This document shows positions 24,715-34,703 of a stretch of 64,000 nt of DNA, one piece after another. Made by a program: the position numbers and the translations under genes. This DNA comes from Aquisalimonas sp. 2447 (GTDB taxonomy: Bacteria; Pseudomonadota; Gammaproteobacteria; Nitrococcales; Aquisalimonadaceae). The stretch lies in contig NZ_CP050695.1 of NCBI RefSeq assembly GCF_012044895.1, positions 3,440,501-3,504,500 on the forward strand, in the 5' to 3' direction. Below the pieces are notes generated by a model. The model made no database searches. It saw only the letters and a program-made list of their open reading frames with translations, and was not told the origin of the DNA. Every line of letters begins with the position of its first letter. The first letter of the stretch is position 1.

Positions 24715-27552
24715 TCAGGCCACGCTGCGCTGTTCGCCGTCGGCGTCGATGTTGACCACGCAACGCCCGCACAGTGACGGATGGGCGGCATGGCTGCCGA
24801 CATCGGGGCGGCGGTGCCAGCAGCGAGCGCACTTCTCGTGGGCCGAGCGCACCGCGACAATGCCCAGCTCGCCGCCCTGCTCGAGGTGGGCCCGGGCGGC
24901 GGTCGCCGGCATGGCGTCGGCCGGATGCAGGCGTGCCTCGGAGGTGATCAGCAGGAAACGCAGCTCATCACCCAACCGCTGGAGCTGGGCGAGGAGCTCC
25001 GGCTGGCAGTAGAGATCCACCTCGGCGTCCAGGGACGCGCCGATGTGGTTGTCGTTGCGCAGGGTCTCCAGCTCCCGGGCCACCGCCTCGCGCACGCCCA
25101 CGATCTGCTCCCAGAACGCCCGACCGAAGCCATCCGCCCCATCCAGGGGCACGAGTTGGTCGTACCACTCGGCGGTGAACACGGTATCGCCACGCGTGCC
25201 GGGCAGGTGCTGCCAGAGCTCGTCGGCGGTGAAGCTGAGAACCGGGGTGATCCAGCGCACCAGGGCCTCGGCGATGTGGTACATGGCCGTCTGGCAGGAG
25301 CGCCGCGCCAGGCTGTTCTCCGGCGTGGTGTACTGCCGGTCCTTGGTGACATCCAGGTACAGGCTGCCCAGGTCCACGGTGCAGAAGTTGTGGATGCGGT
25401 GGTAGATGCGGTGGAACTCGTAGTGGTCGTAGCAGCGCACGATCTCGTCCTGGGCCTGCAGGGCGCGGTCCACCGCGAAGCGGTCGAAGGGCAGCATGCG
25501 TTCCGGCGGCACCATGTCGGTGGCCGGATCGAAGCCGTGCAGGTTCCCCAGCAGGAAGCGCGCGGTGTTGCGGATGCGCCGGTACGCGTCGGCGGTGCGC
25601 TTGAGAATGTCGTCGGAGACGGCCAGTTCGCCGCTGTAATCCGAGGAGGACACCCACAGCCGCAGCACGTCGGCGCCCAGCTTGTTCATGACTTCCTGGG
25701 GGGCGATGACGTTGCCCATGGACTTGGACATCTTGCGGCCGTCGGCGTCCACGGTGAAGCCGTGGGTGAGCACGCCGCGATACGGCGCGGCATCGCGCAT
25801 GGCCACCGACGTCAGCAGTGACGACTGGAACCAGCCGCGGTGCTGGTCAGAGCCTTCCAGGTAGAGATCCGCCGGCACATGGAAGCGCTCGTCAGTCTCC
25901 ATGACCGTGGCGTGGGTGACGCCGGAGTCGAACCACACGTCGAGAATGTCGCGGACCTTCTCGTACTGATCGGCCTCGTTACCGAGCAGGTCGGCGGGCT
26001 CGATGTCGTACCAGGCATCGATGCCATCTGCCTCCATGCGCTGGGCGACGGCTTCCATGAGCTGCGGCGTATCCGGGTGCGGCTCGCCGGTGCGCTTGTC
26101 CACGAACAGGGCAATGGGCACACCCCAGTTGCGCTGCCGGGAGATGCACCAGTCCGGGCGGTTGCGCACCATGCCGTCGATGCGCTGCTCGCCCCAGGCG
26201 GGCATCCACTTCACGCCACTGATGGCGCCCAGCGCCTTTTGCCTCAAGCCGGCCTGTTCCAGGTTGATGAACCACTGGGGCGTGGCGCGGAACAGGATGG
26301 GCGTCTTGTGGCGCCAGCAGCAGGGGTAGCTGTGGCGGTACTGCACGTGGGCCAGCAGGGCGCCCCGCTCCTGCAGCAGATCGACAATGGAGCGGTTGGC
26401 GTCGAAGGCGAACTCGCCGGCGAAGTGCGGGGTATCCGGCAGGAAACGGCCGTCGTCGCCCACCGGGTTGGCCACCTCCAGATCGTAGGCCTGCCCCACC
26501 ACGTAGTCCTCCTGACCGTGGCCGGGAGCGGTGTGCACGGCGCCGGTGCCGGCCTCGGTGGTGACGTGCTCGCCGAGGATCACCGGCACGTCCATGTCCA
26601 GGAACGGGTGGCGCAGCTGCGCGTGCTCCAGGGCAGCACCGCTGATCCGGGTCAGCTCATCCACCTCGACCATGCGATAGCGCGCCAGGGCGTCCTCGTC
26701 CAGGCCATCCACCAGCAGCAGGATCTCGCGCTCACCCTCGCGCTCCACCAGCAGCAGCCGGTAGTCCAGCTCCGGGTGCAGGGTGACGGCGCGGTTGGCC
26801 GGGATGGTCCAGGGGGTGGTGGTCCAGATGGGCACGGAGACGCGCAGCCCCGCCGTCCGGGCGGGATCGATGCCGGCCCGGGCGGCGAAATCGTCCTCGT
26901 CGACCACCATGAAACGCACGTCGATGGCCGGCGAGGTGTGATCGTGGTACTCCACCTCGGCCTCGGCCAGCGCAGAGCCGCAGTCGGCGCACCAGTGCAC
27001 GGGTTTGAAACCGCGATCCATGTGCCCGCGGGCCATGATGCGCCCCAGGGAGCGCAGGATGTTGGCCTCGGTGCGGTAGTCCATGGTCAGGTAGGGCCGC
27101 TCCCAGTCGCCCAGCACCCCCAGACGCTTGAAGTCCTTGCGCTGGCCATCCACCTGGCGCAGGGCGAAGGCGCGGCAGGCGTCACGGAACTCCCGCAGGG
27201 TCACGTCGTGCCCGGCCTTGCCGATGTCATGCTCCACCTTCAGCTCGATGGGCAGGCCGTGGCAGTCCCACCCGGGCACATAGGGGGCATCGAAACCGTC
27301 CAGGGTGCGGCTTTTGACGATGATGTCCTTGATGATCTTGTTGACCGCGTGACCGATGTGGATATCGCCGTTGGCGTAGGGCGGGCCGTCGTGGAGCACG
27401 AACTTGTCCCGGCCGGCCCGCGCCTGCCGGATGGTGCCGTAGAGGTCCATGGACTCCCAGCGCTGCAACATCTCCGGCTCGCGTTTGGCCAGGTTGCCGC
27501 GCATGGGAAAGTCGGTCTTCGGCAGGTTCAGGGTGTGTTTGTAGTCGCTCAC
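24715..27552 (-). CDS. ileS: Isoleucyl-tRNA synthetase
   Basis: 945 residues, the normal length of the bacterial class I enzyme. HIGH region: [20 protein letters not shown] near residue 58. KMSKS region: [19 protein letters not shown] near 605. An editing (CP1) domain lies between. The C-terminal zinc knuckle CARCWHRRP...CGRC is near 900-930. It starts at GTG 27552 with the standard [21 protein letters not shown]-terminus. No T-box or other leader is seen. Part of the ribF-ileS-lspA run. Confidence 0.96.
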   Translation of the reverse strand: MSDYKHTLNLPKTDFPMRGNLAKREPEMLQRWESMDLYGTIRQARAGRDKFVLHDGPPYANGDIHIGHAVNKIIKDIIVKSRTLDGFDAPYVPGWDCHGLPIELKVEHDIGKAGHDVTLREFRDACRAFALRQVDGQRKDFKRLGVLGDWERPYLTMDYRTEANILRSLGRIMARGHMDRGFKPVHWCADCGSALAEAEVEYHDHTSPAIDVRFMVVDEDDFAARAGIDPARTAGLRVSVPIWTTTPWTIPANRAVTLHPELDYRLLLVEREGEREILLLVDGLDEDALARYRMVEVDELTRISGAALEHAQLRHPFLDMDVPVILGEHVTTEAGTGAVHTAPGHGQEDYVVGQAYDLEVANPVGDDGRFLPDTPHFAGEFAFDANRSIVDLLQERGALLAHVQYRHSYPCCWRHKTPILFRATPQWFINLEQAGLRQKALGAISGVKWMPAWGEQRIDGMVRNRPDWCISRQRNWGVPIALFVDKRTGEPHPDTPQLMEAVAQRMEADGIDAWYDIEPADLLGNEADQYEKVRDILDVWFDSGVTHATVMETDERFHVPADLYLEGSDQHRGWFQSSLLTSVAMRDAAPYRGVLTHGFTVDADGRKMSKSMGNVIAPQEVMNKLGADVLRLWVSSSDYSGELAVSDDILKRTADAYRRIRNTARFLLGNLHGFDPATDMVPPERMLPFDRFAVDRALQAQDEIVRCYDHYEFHRIYHRIHNFCTVDLGSLYLDVTKDRQYTTPENSLARRSCQTAMYHIAEALVRWITPVLSFTADELWQHLPGTRGDTVFTAEWYDQLVPLDGADGFGRAFWEQIVGVREAVARELETLRNDNHIGASLDAEVDLYCQPELLAQLQRLGDELRFLLITSEARLHPADAMPATAARAHLEQGGELGIVAVRSAHEKCARCWHRRPDVGSHAAHPSLCGRCVVNIDADGEQRSVA

Positions 27553-27683
27553 CGGTGCACTCGCTTTTCTCGATCTTCAGGCGCGTGTAAACCGTCAAGT
27601 TTACCAGATCAAGGCTCCGGTCTCCGCACCGGGGTTTCCGGGGTCGGTGATGGGAATACGATGGGCGGATCTGCTCTGGGATG

Positions 27684-27708
27684 GTCGCGGCTGAAGCCGC
27701 TCCTACAG
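27684..27708. repeat. Single family-C REP between ileS and ribF
   Basis: GGTCGCGGCTGAAGCCGCTC followed by CTACA, lying inside the otherwise same-strand ribF-ileS run where it could form a stem in the transcript. Confidence 0.7.
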
Positions 27709-27715
27709 TCCGGGG

Positions 27716-28651
27716 TCAGCGCTTTCCAAGGCCGTACCAGGCGCGGGCGGCGTCCACGTCGCGGGCGATCTGCTCGCGCAGGGCGTCCAGGGAGTCATAG
27801 CGCTCCTGACCACGCAGCCACTCGCGGAAGGTCACCCGCAGGTGGCGCCCGTACAGGCTGCCGCTGTACTCCAGTAGATAGACTTCCAGTAGCGCGCGCT
27901 GGCCGTTCACGGTGGGCCGGGTGCCCATGCTGGCAATGCCTGGCCGTGGGCCGTGACCGTCACCGATATCCACGTCGGCCACCAGAATGCCATCCATGGT
28001 CGGGCGACGGCGCAGGCGGATGTTGGCGGTGGGGAACCCCAGTTCGCGGCCGATGCGGTCACCGTGAACCACGCGGCCGGAGAGGGTATACGGGTGACCC
28101 AGCAGGCGTTCGGCCGCCGCCAGGTCGCCGCTGGCCAGGGCCTCACGCACCCGGGTGCTGCTGGCCCGGGCGCCATCCACCTGATAGGTCGGGGTGCGCT
28201 CCAGCTCGAAACCGTGCTGCTCGCTGGCCTCGCGCAGGGTGTTGAAATCACCGGCCCGTTGATGGCCGAAGCGGAAGTCGTCACCGACAATCAGAAACTG
28301 CACCCCCAGGCGCTCCAGCAGCAGATCCTGGATGAATGCCTGGGGTGTCATGGCCGCCAGGGAGGGCCGGAACGGCAGGCAGAGAAACCGGTCGACACCG
28401 GCGGCGTCCAGCGACAACGCCTTGTCACGCAGGGGCGTAATGCGCGCCGGCGCCTCCTCCGGGCGGAACACCTCCAGCGGGTGCGGCTCGAAGCTCATGG
28501 CCAGGGTCGGCAGCCCGAGACGATCTCCCGCCTCCCGCAACCGCCGCAGGATGGTCTGGTGACCCAGGTGCACGCCGTCGAAGTTGCCGATGGTGGCAAC
28601 ACAGCCGCGGTGCCGGGGCTTGAGGTTGTACTGCCCGCGAATCAGTTCCAT
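27716..28651 (-). CDS. ribF: Bifunctional riboflavin kinase/FMN adenylyltransferase
   Basis: 311 residues. The N-terminal FAD synthetase domain has IGNFDGVHLGHQTILRRL and VGDDFRFGHQRAGDF. The C-terminal riboflavin kinase domain begins near residue 183 with SGRVVHGDRIGRELGFPTAN and continues VNGQRALLEVYLLEYSGSLYG. Both activities are complete by motif. It lies 10 bases after murJ and 163 bases before ileS, all on the minus strand. Confidence 0.95.
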   Translation of the reverse strand: MELIRGQYNLKPRHRGCVATIGNFDGVHLGHQTILRRLREAGDRLGLPTLAMSFEPHPLEVFRPEEAPARITPLRDKALSLDAAGVDRFLCLPFRPSLAAMTPQAFIQDLLLERLGVQFLIVGDDFRFGHQRAGDFNTLREASEQHGFELERTPTYQVDGARASSTRVREALASGDLAAAERLLGHPYTLSGRVVHGDRIGRELGFPTANIRLRRRPTMDGILVADVDIGDGHGPRPGIASMGTRPTVNGQRALLEVYLLEYSGSLYGRHLRVTFREWLRGQERYDSLDALREQIARDVDAARAWYGLGKR

Positions 28652-28660
28652 GCAGTGGTC

Positions 28661-30220
28661 TCAGTCGCTCGCCGGTGCCGGTTCCCGCAGCATGCGGGGC
28701 CGCAGCCCGAGTAATAACAGGGTGCCCGCGTAGAGCACCACCCCCAGCAGCAGCCAGCCGCTGAGAGCGAGAATCCGCTCGCCCACGCCGGCGGTCATCC
28801 ACGCCTGCAGTTCGCCCACGGCCAGCCACAGTACACCACCCATGACGGTGGTGGCCGCGGCAATCTGCCCGAACAGCCGCCCCCAGCCACGATCCGGGGC
28901 GTAGACGTTGCGCCGTCGCAGCCCGAGATAGAGCATGCCAGCGTTGAGCATGGCGGCGACACCCGTCGCCGTGGCGAGGGCAGCATGCCCCACCTCCGTG
29001 TCGATGAGCAGGTACACCGCGGTGGTGCTCATGAGCATGTTGGCCACCATGCTGGTGGCGGCGCATTTCACCGGCGTGCGCATGTCCTGCCGGGCAAAGT
29101 AACCCGGGGAGAGCACCTTGACCATGATGAAGCCGGTGAGCCCCACGGCGTAGGCGATGACACTGAGCTGCGCCGCCTGCACGTCCCGGGTTGTGAAGGC
29201 GCCGTGCTGGAACAGCGTCGAGAGAATGGGCCCCGCCATCACTGCCAGCCCAACTGTTGCCGGGATGGCGATGAGCATGGCCCAGCGCAGCGCCCAGTCC
29301 AGGGTGCGGGAGAAATGCGCCGGGGAACTGGCCGCATGCTCGCTGGACAACCGCGGCAGGATCACCGTGCCCAGCGCCACCCCGAACACGCCTAGCGGGA
29401 ACTCCATGAGCCGGTCGGAGTAATACAGCCAGCTCACGCTGCCGGTGATCAGGAACGACGCCAGGATGGTGTCCACCAGCAGGTTGATCTGCGCCACCGA
29501 GGAGCCGAAGATCGCCGGCAGCATCAGCCGCATGATCCGGCGCACGCCGGAATCCCGCCAGTTGGGCCGCGGCAGGGTGAGCATACCCACGGCACGCAGG
29601 AACGGCAGCATCAGCAGGAGCTGGGCAATGCCGGCGATGAACACGCCCCAGGCCAGCGCCCGGATGGGCTCGTCGAACCAGGCCGTCCACCACCAGGCGC
29701 TGGCGATCAGGATCACGTTCAGCAGCACCGGCGCGAAGGCCGGCGGGCCGAAGCGGCCGTAGGTGTTCAGCACGCCCTGGGCGCAGGCCACCATGGAGAT
29801 GAACAGGAGATACGGGAAGGTGATCCGCAGCATGTCCGCCGCCATGCCGAACTTCTCCGGCTCGTCCATGAACCCGGGGGCGAACACCATGACCAGGTAG
29901 TCCGCGCCCAGCACGGCGAGGACGGTCAACACCAGCAGGATCAGGAACAGCACCCCCGACGCCCGGCTCACCAGGGTACGCACGGCTGCGGCGTCATGGT
30001 GGGTGCGGTACTCCGAGAGCACGGGCACGAAGGCGTGGGAGAACGCCCCTTCGGCGAACAACCGGCGCATGAAGTTGGGGATCTTGAAGGCGACGAAGAA
30101 GGCGTCGGTGGCGGCGCTGGAGCCGAACACCGCGGCGATCACCACATCCCGCGCCAGACCCAGCACCCGGGAGACCATGGTCAGTGCGCCGAACACCGCC
30201 GTGGAGCGGATCAGGCTCAT
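28661..30220 (-). CDS. murJ: Lipid II flippase
   Basis: 519 residues with about 14 hydrophobic segments. MurJ family marks include STAVFGALTMVSRVLGLARD at the N-terminus, AFFVAFKIPNFMRRLFAEGA, and FSHAFVPVLSEYR. Later come DSGVRRIMRLMLPAIFGSSV, LYYSDRLMEFPLGVFGVALG, and FARQDMRTPVK. It exports lipid-linked peptidoglycan precursor across the inner membrane. It is first in the murJ-ribF-ileS-lspA run, divergent from the TPMT-type methyltransferase. Confidence 0.95.
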   Translation of the reverse strand: MSLIRSTAVFGALTMVSRVLGLARDVVIAAVFGSSAATDAFFVAFKIPNFMRRLFAEGAFSHAFVPVLSEYRTHHDAAAVRTLVSRASGVLFLILLVLTVLAVLGADYLVMVFAPGFMDEPEKFGMAADMLRITFPYLLFISMVACAQGVLNTYGRFGPPAFAPVLLNVILIASAWWWTAWFDEPIRALAWGVFIAGIAQLLLMLPFLRAVGMLTLPRPNWRDSGVRRIMRLMLPAIFGSSVAQINLLVDTILASFLITGSVSWLYYSDRLMEFPLGVFGVALGTVILPRLSSEHAASSPAHFSRTLDWALRWAMLIAIPATVGLAVMAGPILSTLFQHGAFTTRDVQAAQLSVIAYAVGLTGFIMVKVLSPGYFARQDMRTPVKCAATSMVANMLMSTTAVYLLIDTEVGHAALATATGVAAMLNAGMLYLGLRRRNVYAPDRGWGRLFGQIAAATTVMGGVLWLAVGELQAWMTAGVGERILALSGWLLLGVVLYAGTLLLLGLRPRMLREPAPASD

Positions 30221-30375
30221 GGTGTCGCGCCACCGTTGATGGGCATGTCGCTACCGTCCCCTTCTGTGCGAATGCGGGGCATCATATCGTATGCTCCGGG
30301 TTCGTCGGCAGCGTATGGGAAATCCCGACGGAAAACCGCATCATGCCGGGTGCGTCAAGACGTGGAGAAGGCAGC

Positions 30376-30963
30376 ATGAGCACGGAAACCCGTGAGTACT
30401 GGGAGGAGCGCTGGCAGGCGGGCCGAACGGCCTGGGACCGGGGGGCGCCGAGCCCGGCCCTGCGCCACTGGCTGGAGCGGGATCTGATCCCGCCTGGGCG
30501 GATTCTGGTCCCCGGCTGCGGCAACGGCTACGAGGTGGAGGCGCTGGCCGGGGCCGGCTTTCAGGTGACGGCCCTGGACATCGTTCCGGGGCCGCTGGAA
30601 TCGCTGCGTGCACGGCTTGCCGAGCGCGGGCTGGAGGCCGAACTCGTGCAGGACGACGTGTTCACCTATGGCCCCGCTGAACCCTTCGATGCCGTCTATG
30701 AGCAAACCTGCCTGTGTGCGTTCAATCCGGACGCACGGCCGGCGTACGTTCGACAACTCACCCGCTGGGTGCGCCCGGGCGGCACGCTGCTGGCGCTATT
30801 CGCCCAGACACCCTGGCGCAATGGGCCGCCGTTCCATTCACCGCCGGAGCAGATGCGTGCACTGTTCACCGATGATCAGTGGCAGTGGCCGGAGCAGGCG
30901 GACCTGACCGTGCCCCATGAGGCGGGGTTTCAGGAACTGGGGTATCGGTTGGTACGGCGGTGA
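30376..30963 (+). CDS. TPMT-family SAM methyltransferase
   Basis: 195 residues from ATG 30376 (GGAGAAGG upstream). The thiopurine/thiol methyltransferase pattern is plain: EYWEERWQAGRTAWDRG, then the SAM site ILVPGCGNGYEVEALAGAGF and TALDIVPGPL, and the acidic/aromatic block VYEQTCLCAFNP. Family members methylate thiols, halides, selenium or tellurium species; the substrate cannot be told from sequence. It is monocistronic, with a family-B REP doublet after its stop. Confidence 0.85.
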   Translation: MSTETREYWEERWQAGRTAWDRGAPSPALRHWLERDLIPPGRILVPGCGNGYEVEALAGAGFQVTALDIVPGPLESLRARLAERGLEAELVQDDVFTYGPAEPFDAVYEQTCLCAFNPDARPAYVRQLTRWVRPGGTLLALFAQTPWRNGPPFHSPPEQMRALFTDDQWQWPEQADLTVPHEAGFQELGYRLVRR

Positions 30964-30979
30964 TGGGTAATGACGGATT

Positions 30980-31069
30980 CGTAGGGTGCATCTTGATGCA
31001 CCGTGCAAGACCTGCCAACCAAAGAGGGTCGATCCGAGGGTGTCACGGTGCATCAAGATGCACCCTACG
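30980..31069. repeat. Family-B REP doublet (REPIN form)
   Basis: CGTAGGGTGCATCTTGATGC at 30980-31003 and its exact inverse at 31046-31069 (24 bases each), separated by 42 bases, between two convergent genes. Confidence 0.88.
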
Positions 31070-31098
31070 CGGGTTGAAGGCCACCGCGATCGCCACCT

Positions 31099-31554
31099 TC
31101 ACTCGCTGCCGGCGCGGCCGATGGACTCCACGCGGTCCCGCAGCGCCCGGTTCATGGCCTCGCAGCCGGCGCGGGTGGGCTTGCCCATGCGCCACCAGAG
31201 TAGCGGCAGGAGGATGCCGCTGAACTTCTCGCGGTGGCGCAGCAGCGTGTCACCGTCTTCCGTCGGCTCCAGCTCGAAACGGTGCTCGCCATCGAACAGC
31301 CCCGGCACGCCCAGACGACCGAGCCAGCTCAGCTCCTGCTCCGGAAGCACGCGCAGGACTTCCGGGCGAAAGCGCATGGGCCGGCGGTCCGGGAGCGCGA
31401 CGGTGATCTCCAGGCGCTCGCCGGTGTCCGCATGGCCCTCGATGGCGGTGATCAGGGGATTCCACAGAGGATAGGCCGGGAAGTCCAGCAGCACGCGCCA
31501 GACGGCAGCCGGAGCCGCCTGAATGTGCACTTCGGTGACGATCTCTTTGCGCAT
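31099..31554 (-). CDS. SRPBCC-fold (polyketide cyclase/START-like) protein
   Basis: 151 residues from ATG 31554; longer in-frame starts up to 31668 run through the promoter region of the GAPDH gene. The sequence IVTEVHIQAAPAAVWRVLLD followed by FPAYPLWNPLITAIEG is the hallmark start of the SRPBCC superfamily, and FRPEVLRVLPEQELSWLGRL is typical of its central sheet. These proteins bind a hydrophobic ligand in a cavity; the ligand is unknown. Divergent from the GAPDH gene. Confidence 0.8.
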   Translation of the reverse strand: MRKEIVTEVHIQAAPAAVWRVLLDFPAYPLWNPLITAIEGHADTGERLEITVALPDRRPMRFRPEVLRVLPEQELSWLGRLGVPGLFDGEHRFELEPTEDGDTLLRHREKFSGILLPLLWWRMGKPTRAGCEAMNRALRDRVESIGRAGSE

Positions 31555-31666
31555 CCAGTGTTCCCTAAACAACCTGATTTTTATAGAATCGCGCACCGCT
31601 GCCCTTCCCGGCAATGCGCCGAAACGCATTGTCCGCCATCGGCCTGACCGGCGACACGGAGTACTC

Positions 31667-33115
31667 ATGAACCACGAACAGCAGGATTCCTACCTCAACG
31701 ACTGGACCCAGCGCCAGGAACTCGCCGAAGAGATGCTGCCGCTGATTGGCAGGCTCTACCGGGATCGCGGTGTGGTGCTGCGCATCTACGGCCGGCCGCT
31801 GATCAATTGCACCCCCATCGACATCCTCAAGGCGCACCGGTTCGTCAAGCAGTACGACGCCGAGGGTCTGTCCATCCACAACACCCTGCCGGTGCTCCAG
31901 GAGATGGCCAAGCTGGACCTCTCCCCGGCGCGGGTGGACCTGGGCAAGCTCACCAGCGGCTACCTCAACGAGGCCGACAAGGACGAGAGCATCCGTGACT
32001 ACGTGACGCGCAAGCTCGAGAGCATCGCCGACGGTCGCGGCAGCCTGCAGTTGAAAGAGCCCCAGGATGTGGTGCTGTACGGCTTTGGCCGCATTGGCCG
32101 GCTGCTGGCGCGCCAGCTCATCGAGCGCACCGGCAGCGGTAACAAGCTGCGGCTGCGGGCCATTGTGGTGCGCAAGGGCAAGGGCCATGACATCGCCAAG
32201 CGCGCCAGCCTGCTGCGGCGCGACTCCGTGCACGGCCCCTTTGACGGCACCATCAACGTGGTGGAAGACGCCAACGCGCTGATCGCCAACGGCAATTTCA
32301 TCCAGATCATCTACGCCGACTCGCCGGAAGAGATCGATTACACCCAGTATGGCATCAATAACGCCCTGATCGTGGACAACACCGGCAAGTGGCGGGATCC
32401 GGAGGGCCTGGGTCTGCATCTGAAGGCCAAGGGCGCCGGCAAGGTCCTGCTCACGGCCCCGGGCAAGGGCGACATGCCGGACATTGTCCACGGCGTGAAC
32501 CACAACGTCCTCAAGGCGGACGATCGCATTGTCTCCGCGGCGAGTTGCACCACCAACGCCATCGTGCCGGTGCTCAAGGCCATCAACGACGAGTTCGGCA
32601 TCGAGCACGGCCACGTGGAGACGGTGCACTCCTACACCAACGACCAGAACCTCATCGACAACTACCACCCCGGCTCCCGCCGCGGGCGCAGCGCGCCGCT
32701 GAACCTGGTGCTCACGGAAACCGGCGCCGCCAAGGCGGTGGCCAAGGCACTGCCGGAACTCAAGGGCCTGCTCACGGGCAATGCCATCCGTGTGCCCACG
32801 CCCAACGTGTCCCTGGCGGTCATGAACCTGACGCTGAACCGGGACACCAACAAGGACGATCTCAACGGCCACCTGCGGGACACGGCACTGTATTCCGACA
32901 TGCAGGAGCAGATCGACTACACCGCCTCCACCGAGATCGTCTCCACCGACCTGGTGGGTTCGCGCCACGCCGGCGTGGTGGACTCCGCGTCGACGCTGGT
33001 CAACGGCAACAAGTGCGTGCTGTACGTGTGGTACGACAACGAGTTCGGTTACAGCTGCCAGGTCGTGCGGGTGATGCAGCAGATGGCGGGCCTGCATTTC
33101 CCGAGCGTGCCCTGA
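31667..33115 (+). CDS. Glyceraldehyde-3-phosphate dehydrogenase, long form
   Basis: 482 residues, about 150 longer than canonical GAPDH because of an N-terminal extension (QRQELAEEMLPLIGRLYRDR and so on) also known in the Pseudomonas/Halomonas ~480-residue enzymes. The NAD site is VVLYGFGRIGRLLARQL near residue 139. The catalytic cysteine is in SAASCTTNAIVPVLKAINDE, with the histidine in HVETVHSYTNDQNL. Substrate residues lie in SRRGRSAPLNLVLTETGAAK, and the C-terminus has VWYDNEFGYSCQVVRV. It may work in gluconeogenesis; that is by analogy. A hairpin terminator follows at 33127. Confidence 0.92.
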   Translation: MNHEQQDSYLNDWTQRQELAEEMLPLIGRLYRDRGVVLRIYGRPLINCTPIDILKAHRFVKQYDAEGLSIHNTLPVLQEMAKLDLSPARVDLGKLTSGYLNEADKDESIRDYVTRKLESIADGRGSLQLKEPQDVVLYGFGRIGRLLARQLIERTGSGNKLRLRAIVVRKGKGHDIAKRASLLRRDSVHGPFDGTINVVEDANALIANGNFIQIIYADSPEEIDYTQYGINNALIVDNTGKWRDPEGLGLHLKAKGAGKVLLTAPGKGDMPDIVHGVNHNVLKADDRIVSAASCTTNAIVPVLKAINDEFGIEHGHVETVHSYTNDQNLIDNYHPGSRRGRSAPLNLVLTETGAAKAVAKALPELKGLLTGNAIRVPTPNVSLAVMNLTLNRDTNKDDLNGHLRDTALYSDMQEQIDYTASTEIVSTDLVGSRHAGVVDSASTLVNGNKCVLYVWYDNEFGYSCQVVRVMQQMAGLHFPSVP

Positions 33116-33126
33116 TCAGCACAGGA

Positions 33127-33158
33127 CCGCGCCCGGGCACTGCCCCGGGCGCGGTTTC
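33127..33158 (+). terminator. Terminator after the GAPDH gene
   Basis: CCGCGCCCGGG (33127-33137) pairs with CCCGGGCGCGG (33144-33154), followed by a short TTT. The stem is very GC-rich but the T-run is weak; it also lies before the convergent PilZ gene. Confidence 0.6.
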
Positions 33159-33172
33159 CCCGGGATCGGGCG

Positions 33173-33538
33173 TCAGATGGTCTGAAGGCGGTAGTCTTCC
33201 ATCAGCGTCTCGACGCGTTGCCGATCGTCTTCGGGCAGCACGACGAATTCCAGACCGGTGTGATGGAACACCGAACTGCCTTCCTTGCGTGACCACACGG
33301 GCCGCGCTTCCACAACCATCTCTTCGGCACCGCCGATGGGGCGATCCAGCTCCAGACGAAGGGTGATCGTATCCTGCCCGTCGGCGAGCGCCAGAGGGCG
33401 CTGGCTCTGCAGCATCAAACCGTAAACGCTGACATCCGCGAGATAGCCAACAAGGTCTCCGGTGTCAGTGCGAAAGACACGCAGGTAATGATCCAGCACC
33501 TCGCGCTGTGTCCGCCGCCCATCATCCGCTATCGCCAT
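33173..33538 (-). CDS. PilZ-domain protein
   Basis: 121 residues forming one PilZ domain. The N-terminal basic stretch GRRTQREVLDHYLRVF corresponds to the RxxxR side of the c-di-GMP site, and LADVSVYGLMLQSQRPL gives the D/NxSxxG motif. Only arginine-rich positions near residues 8-12 can serve as RxxxR, so c-di-GMP binding is likely but not certain. A role with the type IV pilus is possible but there is no linkage here. Convergent with GAPDH. Confidence 0.75.
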   Translation of the reverse strand: MAIADDGRRTQREVLDHYLRVFRTDTGDLVGYLADVSVYGLMLQSQRPLALADGQDTITLRLELDRPIGGAEEMVVEARPVWSRKEGSSVFHHTGLEFVVLPEDDRQRVETLMEDYRLQTI

Positions 33539-33596
33539 TAGACTCCTCCCTCAGCACCCTTGACACGATCTCTTCTTATTCAGTGATAGCGTTCCA

Positions 33597-34100
33597 TTAC
33601 TGATGGTAACTCGAAAATGTCCCGACGCGCTCACCATCGGCAAACGTTACCACGTCGTACGGATCCTTGCGGTCCCCCATTTCCATGCCGGGCGAGCCCA
33701 CGGGCATGCCAGGCACGGCAATGCCATCCACGTCCGGGCGCTCCTCCAGCAGCCGGCGAATATCCGCGGCCGGGACATGCCCTTCCACCACGTAGCCGCC
33801 GACAAAGGCGGTATGACAGGAGGCCAGTTCCCGGGTCAGTCCTGCTTCCTGCTTGATGGAGTTGAGCTCGCGCTGGTCGACATCCTCCGCGTCCACATTG
33901 AAGCCCTCGTCACGCAGGTAGTCCTCCCAGGCCGTGCAGCAACCGCACTGCGGGGTCTTGTACACTTTCACGGTATCGCTGTCCGTCGCAGCCGGGGTGG
34001 CGTTGCCACCGCCGGCAATGGCCCAGGCGGCACCCGCCGCCACAACCACCAGCGCGGCCGCGCCCGCCAGCATCCAACCCTTGCGCCTGCTGTGTGCCAT
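33597..34100 (-). CDS. DUF411 family metal-binding protein
   Basis: 167 residues; ATG 34100 is preferred over 34112 because GAGGGG lies about 6 bases before it. An N-terminal signal/anchor (WMLAGAAALVVVAAGAAWAI) precedes a domain starting VKVYKTPQCGCCTAWEDYLR, with the CGCC metal motif, and later ELASCHTAFVGGYVVEGHVP. DUF411 proteins are often found near copper genes and are suggested to be periplasmic metal handlers. The cytochrome c gene lies 102 bases further along the same strand. Confidence 0.82.
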   Translation of the reverse strand: MAHSRRKGWMLAGAAALVVVAAGAAWAIAGGGNATPAATDSDTVKVYKTPQCGCCTAWEDYLRDEGFNVDAEDVDQRELNSIKQEAGLTRELASCHTAFVGGYVVEGHVPAADIRRLLEERPDVDGIAVPGMPVGSPGMEMGDRKDPYDVVTFADGERVGTFSSYHQ

Positions 34101-34202
34101 TACGCCCCTCATTCCAGTTGACCTCGCACGAACCGCTGCCTTGCTACCGACCGTTCCAGTATCCCCTTGGATTACGGGTGGTGCCCGGCGTTCCCCGGAT
34201 GC

Positions 34203-34703
34203 CTACCGGCTGTCGTCGGCATGGCCCTCCATACCTGCTTCATCATACTCTTCCCAGGCCGCGTACACCTCGTCAGACCACAAAGACTGGAACCACGCGA
34301 TCACCGCGTCAATCTCTTCGTCGCTCAACGCTTTACCGAATCCGGGCATGTTGTTCTGCCCGTGCGCGATGATCCCGCGTAATTCATCCAGCGGGTGGTG
34401 CCATGCATGCGCGCTGCCATCCAGCGGGGGCGGCGGCAGGTTGCCGTCCGGCTCACGGGTCCGCCAGTTCTCGTCACCGCGGGCGCCCTCGCCGTGACAC
34501 GCCATGCACTGGGCCTCGAAAACCGCCTCGCCGCGCTGGACCTGCTCTTCGGTGTACCAGCGTTCGCCGGCCGCGCCGTCGCAGCCGGCCAGGAGGGCGG
34601 CCAGTACGGCGACCAGGGCCGCACGCCACAGCCGGCGCGCGTTCCGTTCGTGTCCGTAATCCGGCAAAGTACCGGGAAGAGCGTCAGCACCCAGGGTGAC
34701 CAT
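34203..34703 (-). CDS. Lipoprotein c-type cytochrome
   Basis: Up to 166 residues. A signal with lipobox LLAGC is followed by one class I heme site, AVFEAQCMACHGEGARGDE, and the axial methionine in NNMPGFGKALSDEEIDAVI. It should be anchored in the periplasm and transfer electrons. ATG 34703 overlaps the start codon of the opposite-strand metallopeptidase gene inside the palindrome CATG. A TTG at 34667 would shorten the N-terminus, which otherwise has 25 hydrophilic residues before the signal. Confidence 0.8.
   Translation of the reverse strand: MVTLGADALPGTLPDYGHERNARRLWRAALVAVLAALLAGCDGAAGERWYTEEQVQRGEAVFEAQCMACHGEGARGDENWRTREPDGNLPPPPLDGSAHAWHHPLDELRGIIAHGQNNMPGFGKALSDEEIDAVIAWFQSLWSDEVYAAWEEYDEAGMEGHADDSR

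Noticed and set aside
25840-28245. 801-codon + strand open frame
   Set aside because: Antisense of ileS and ribF, which have complete motifs; no domain is visible in the shadow frame.
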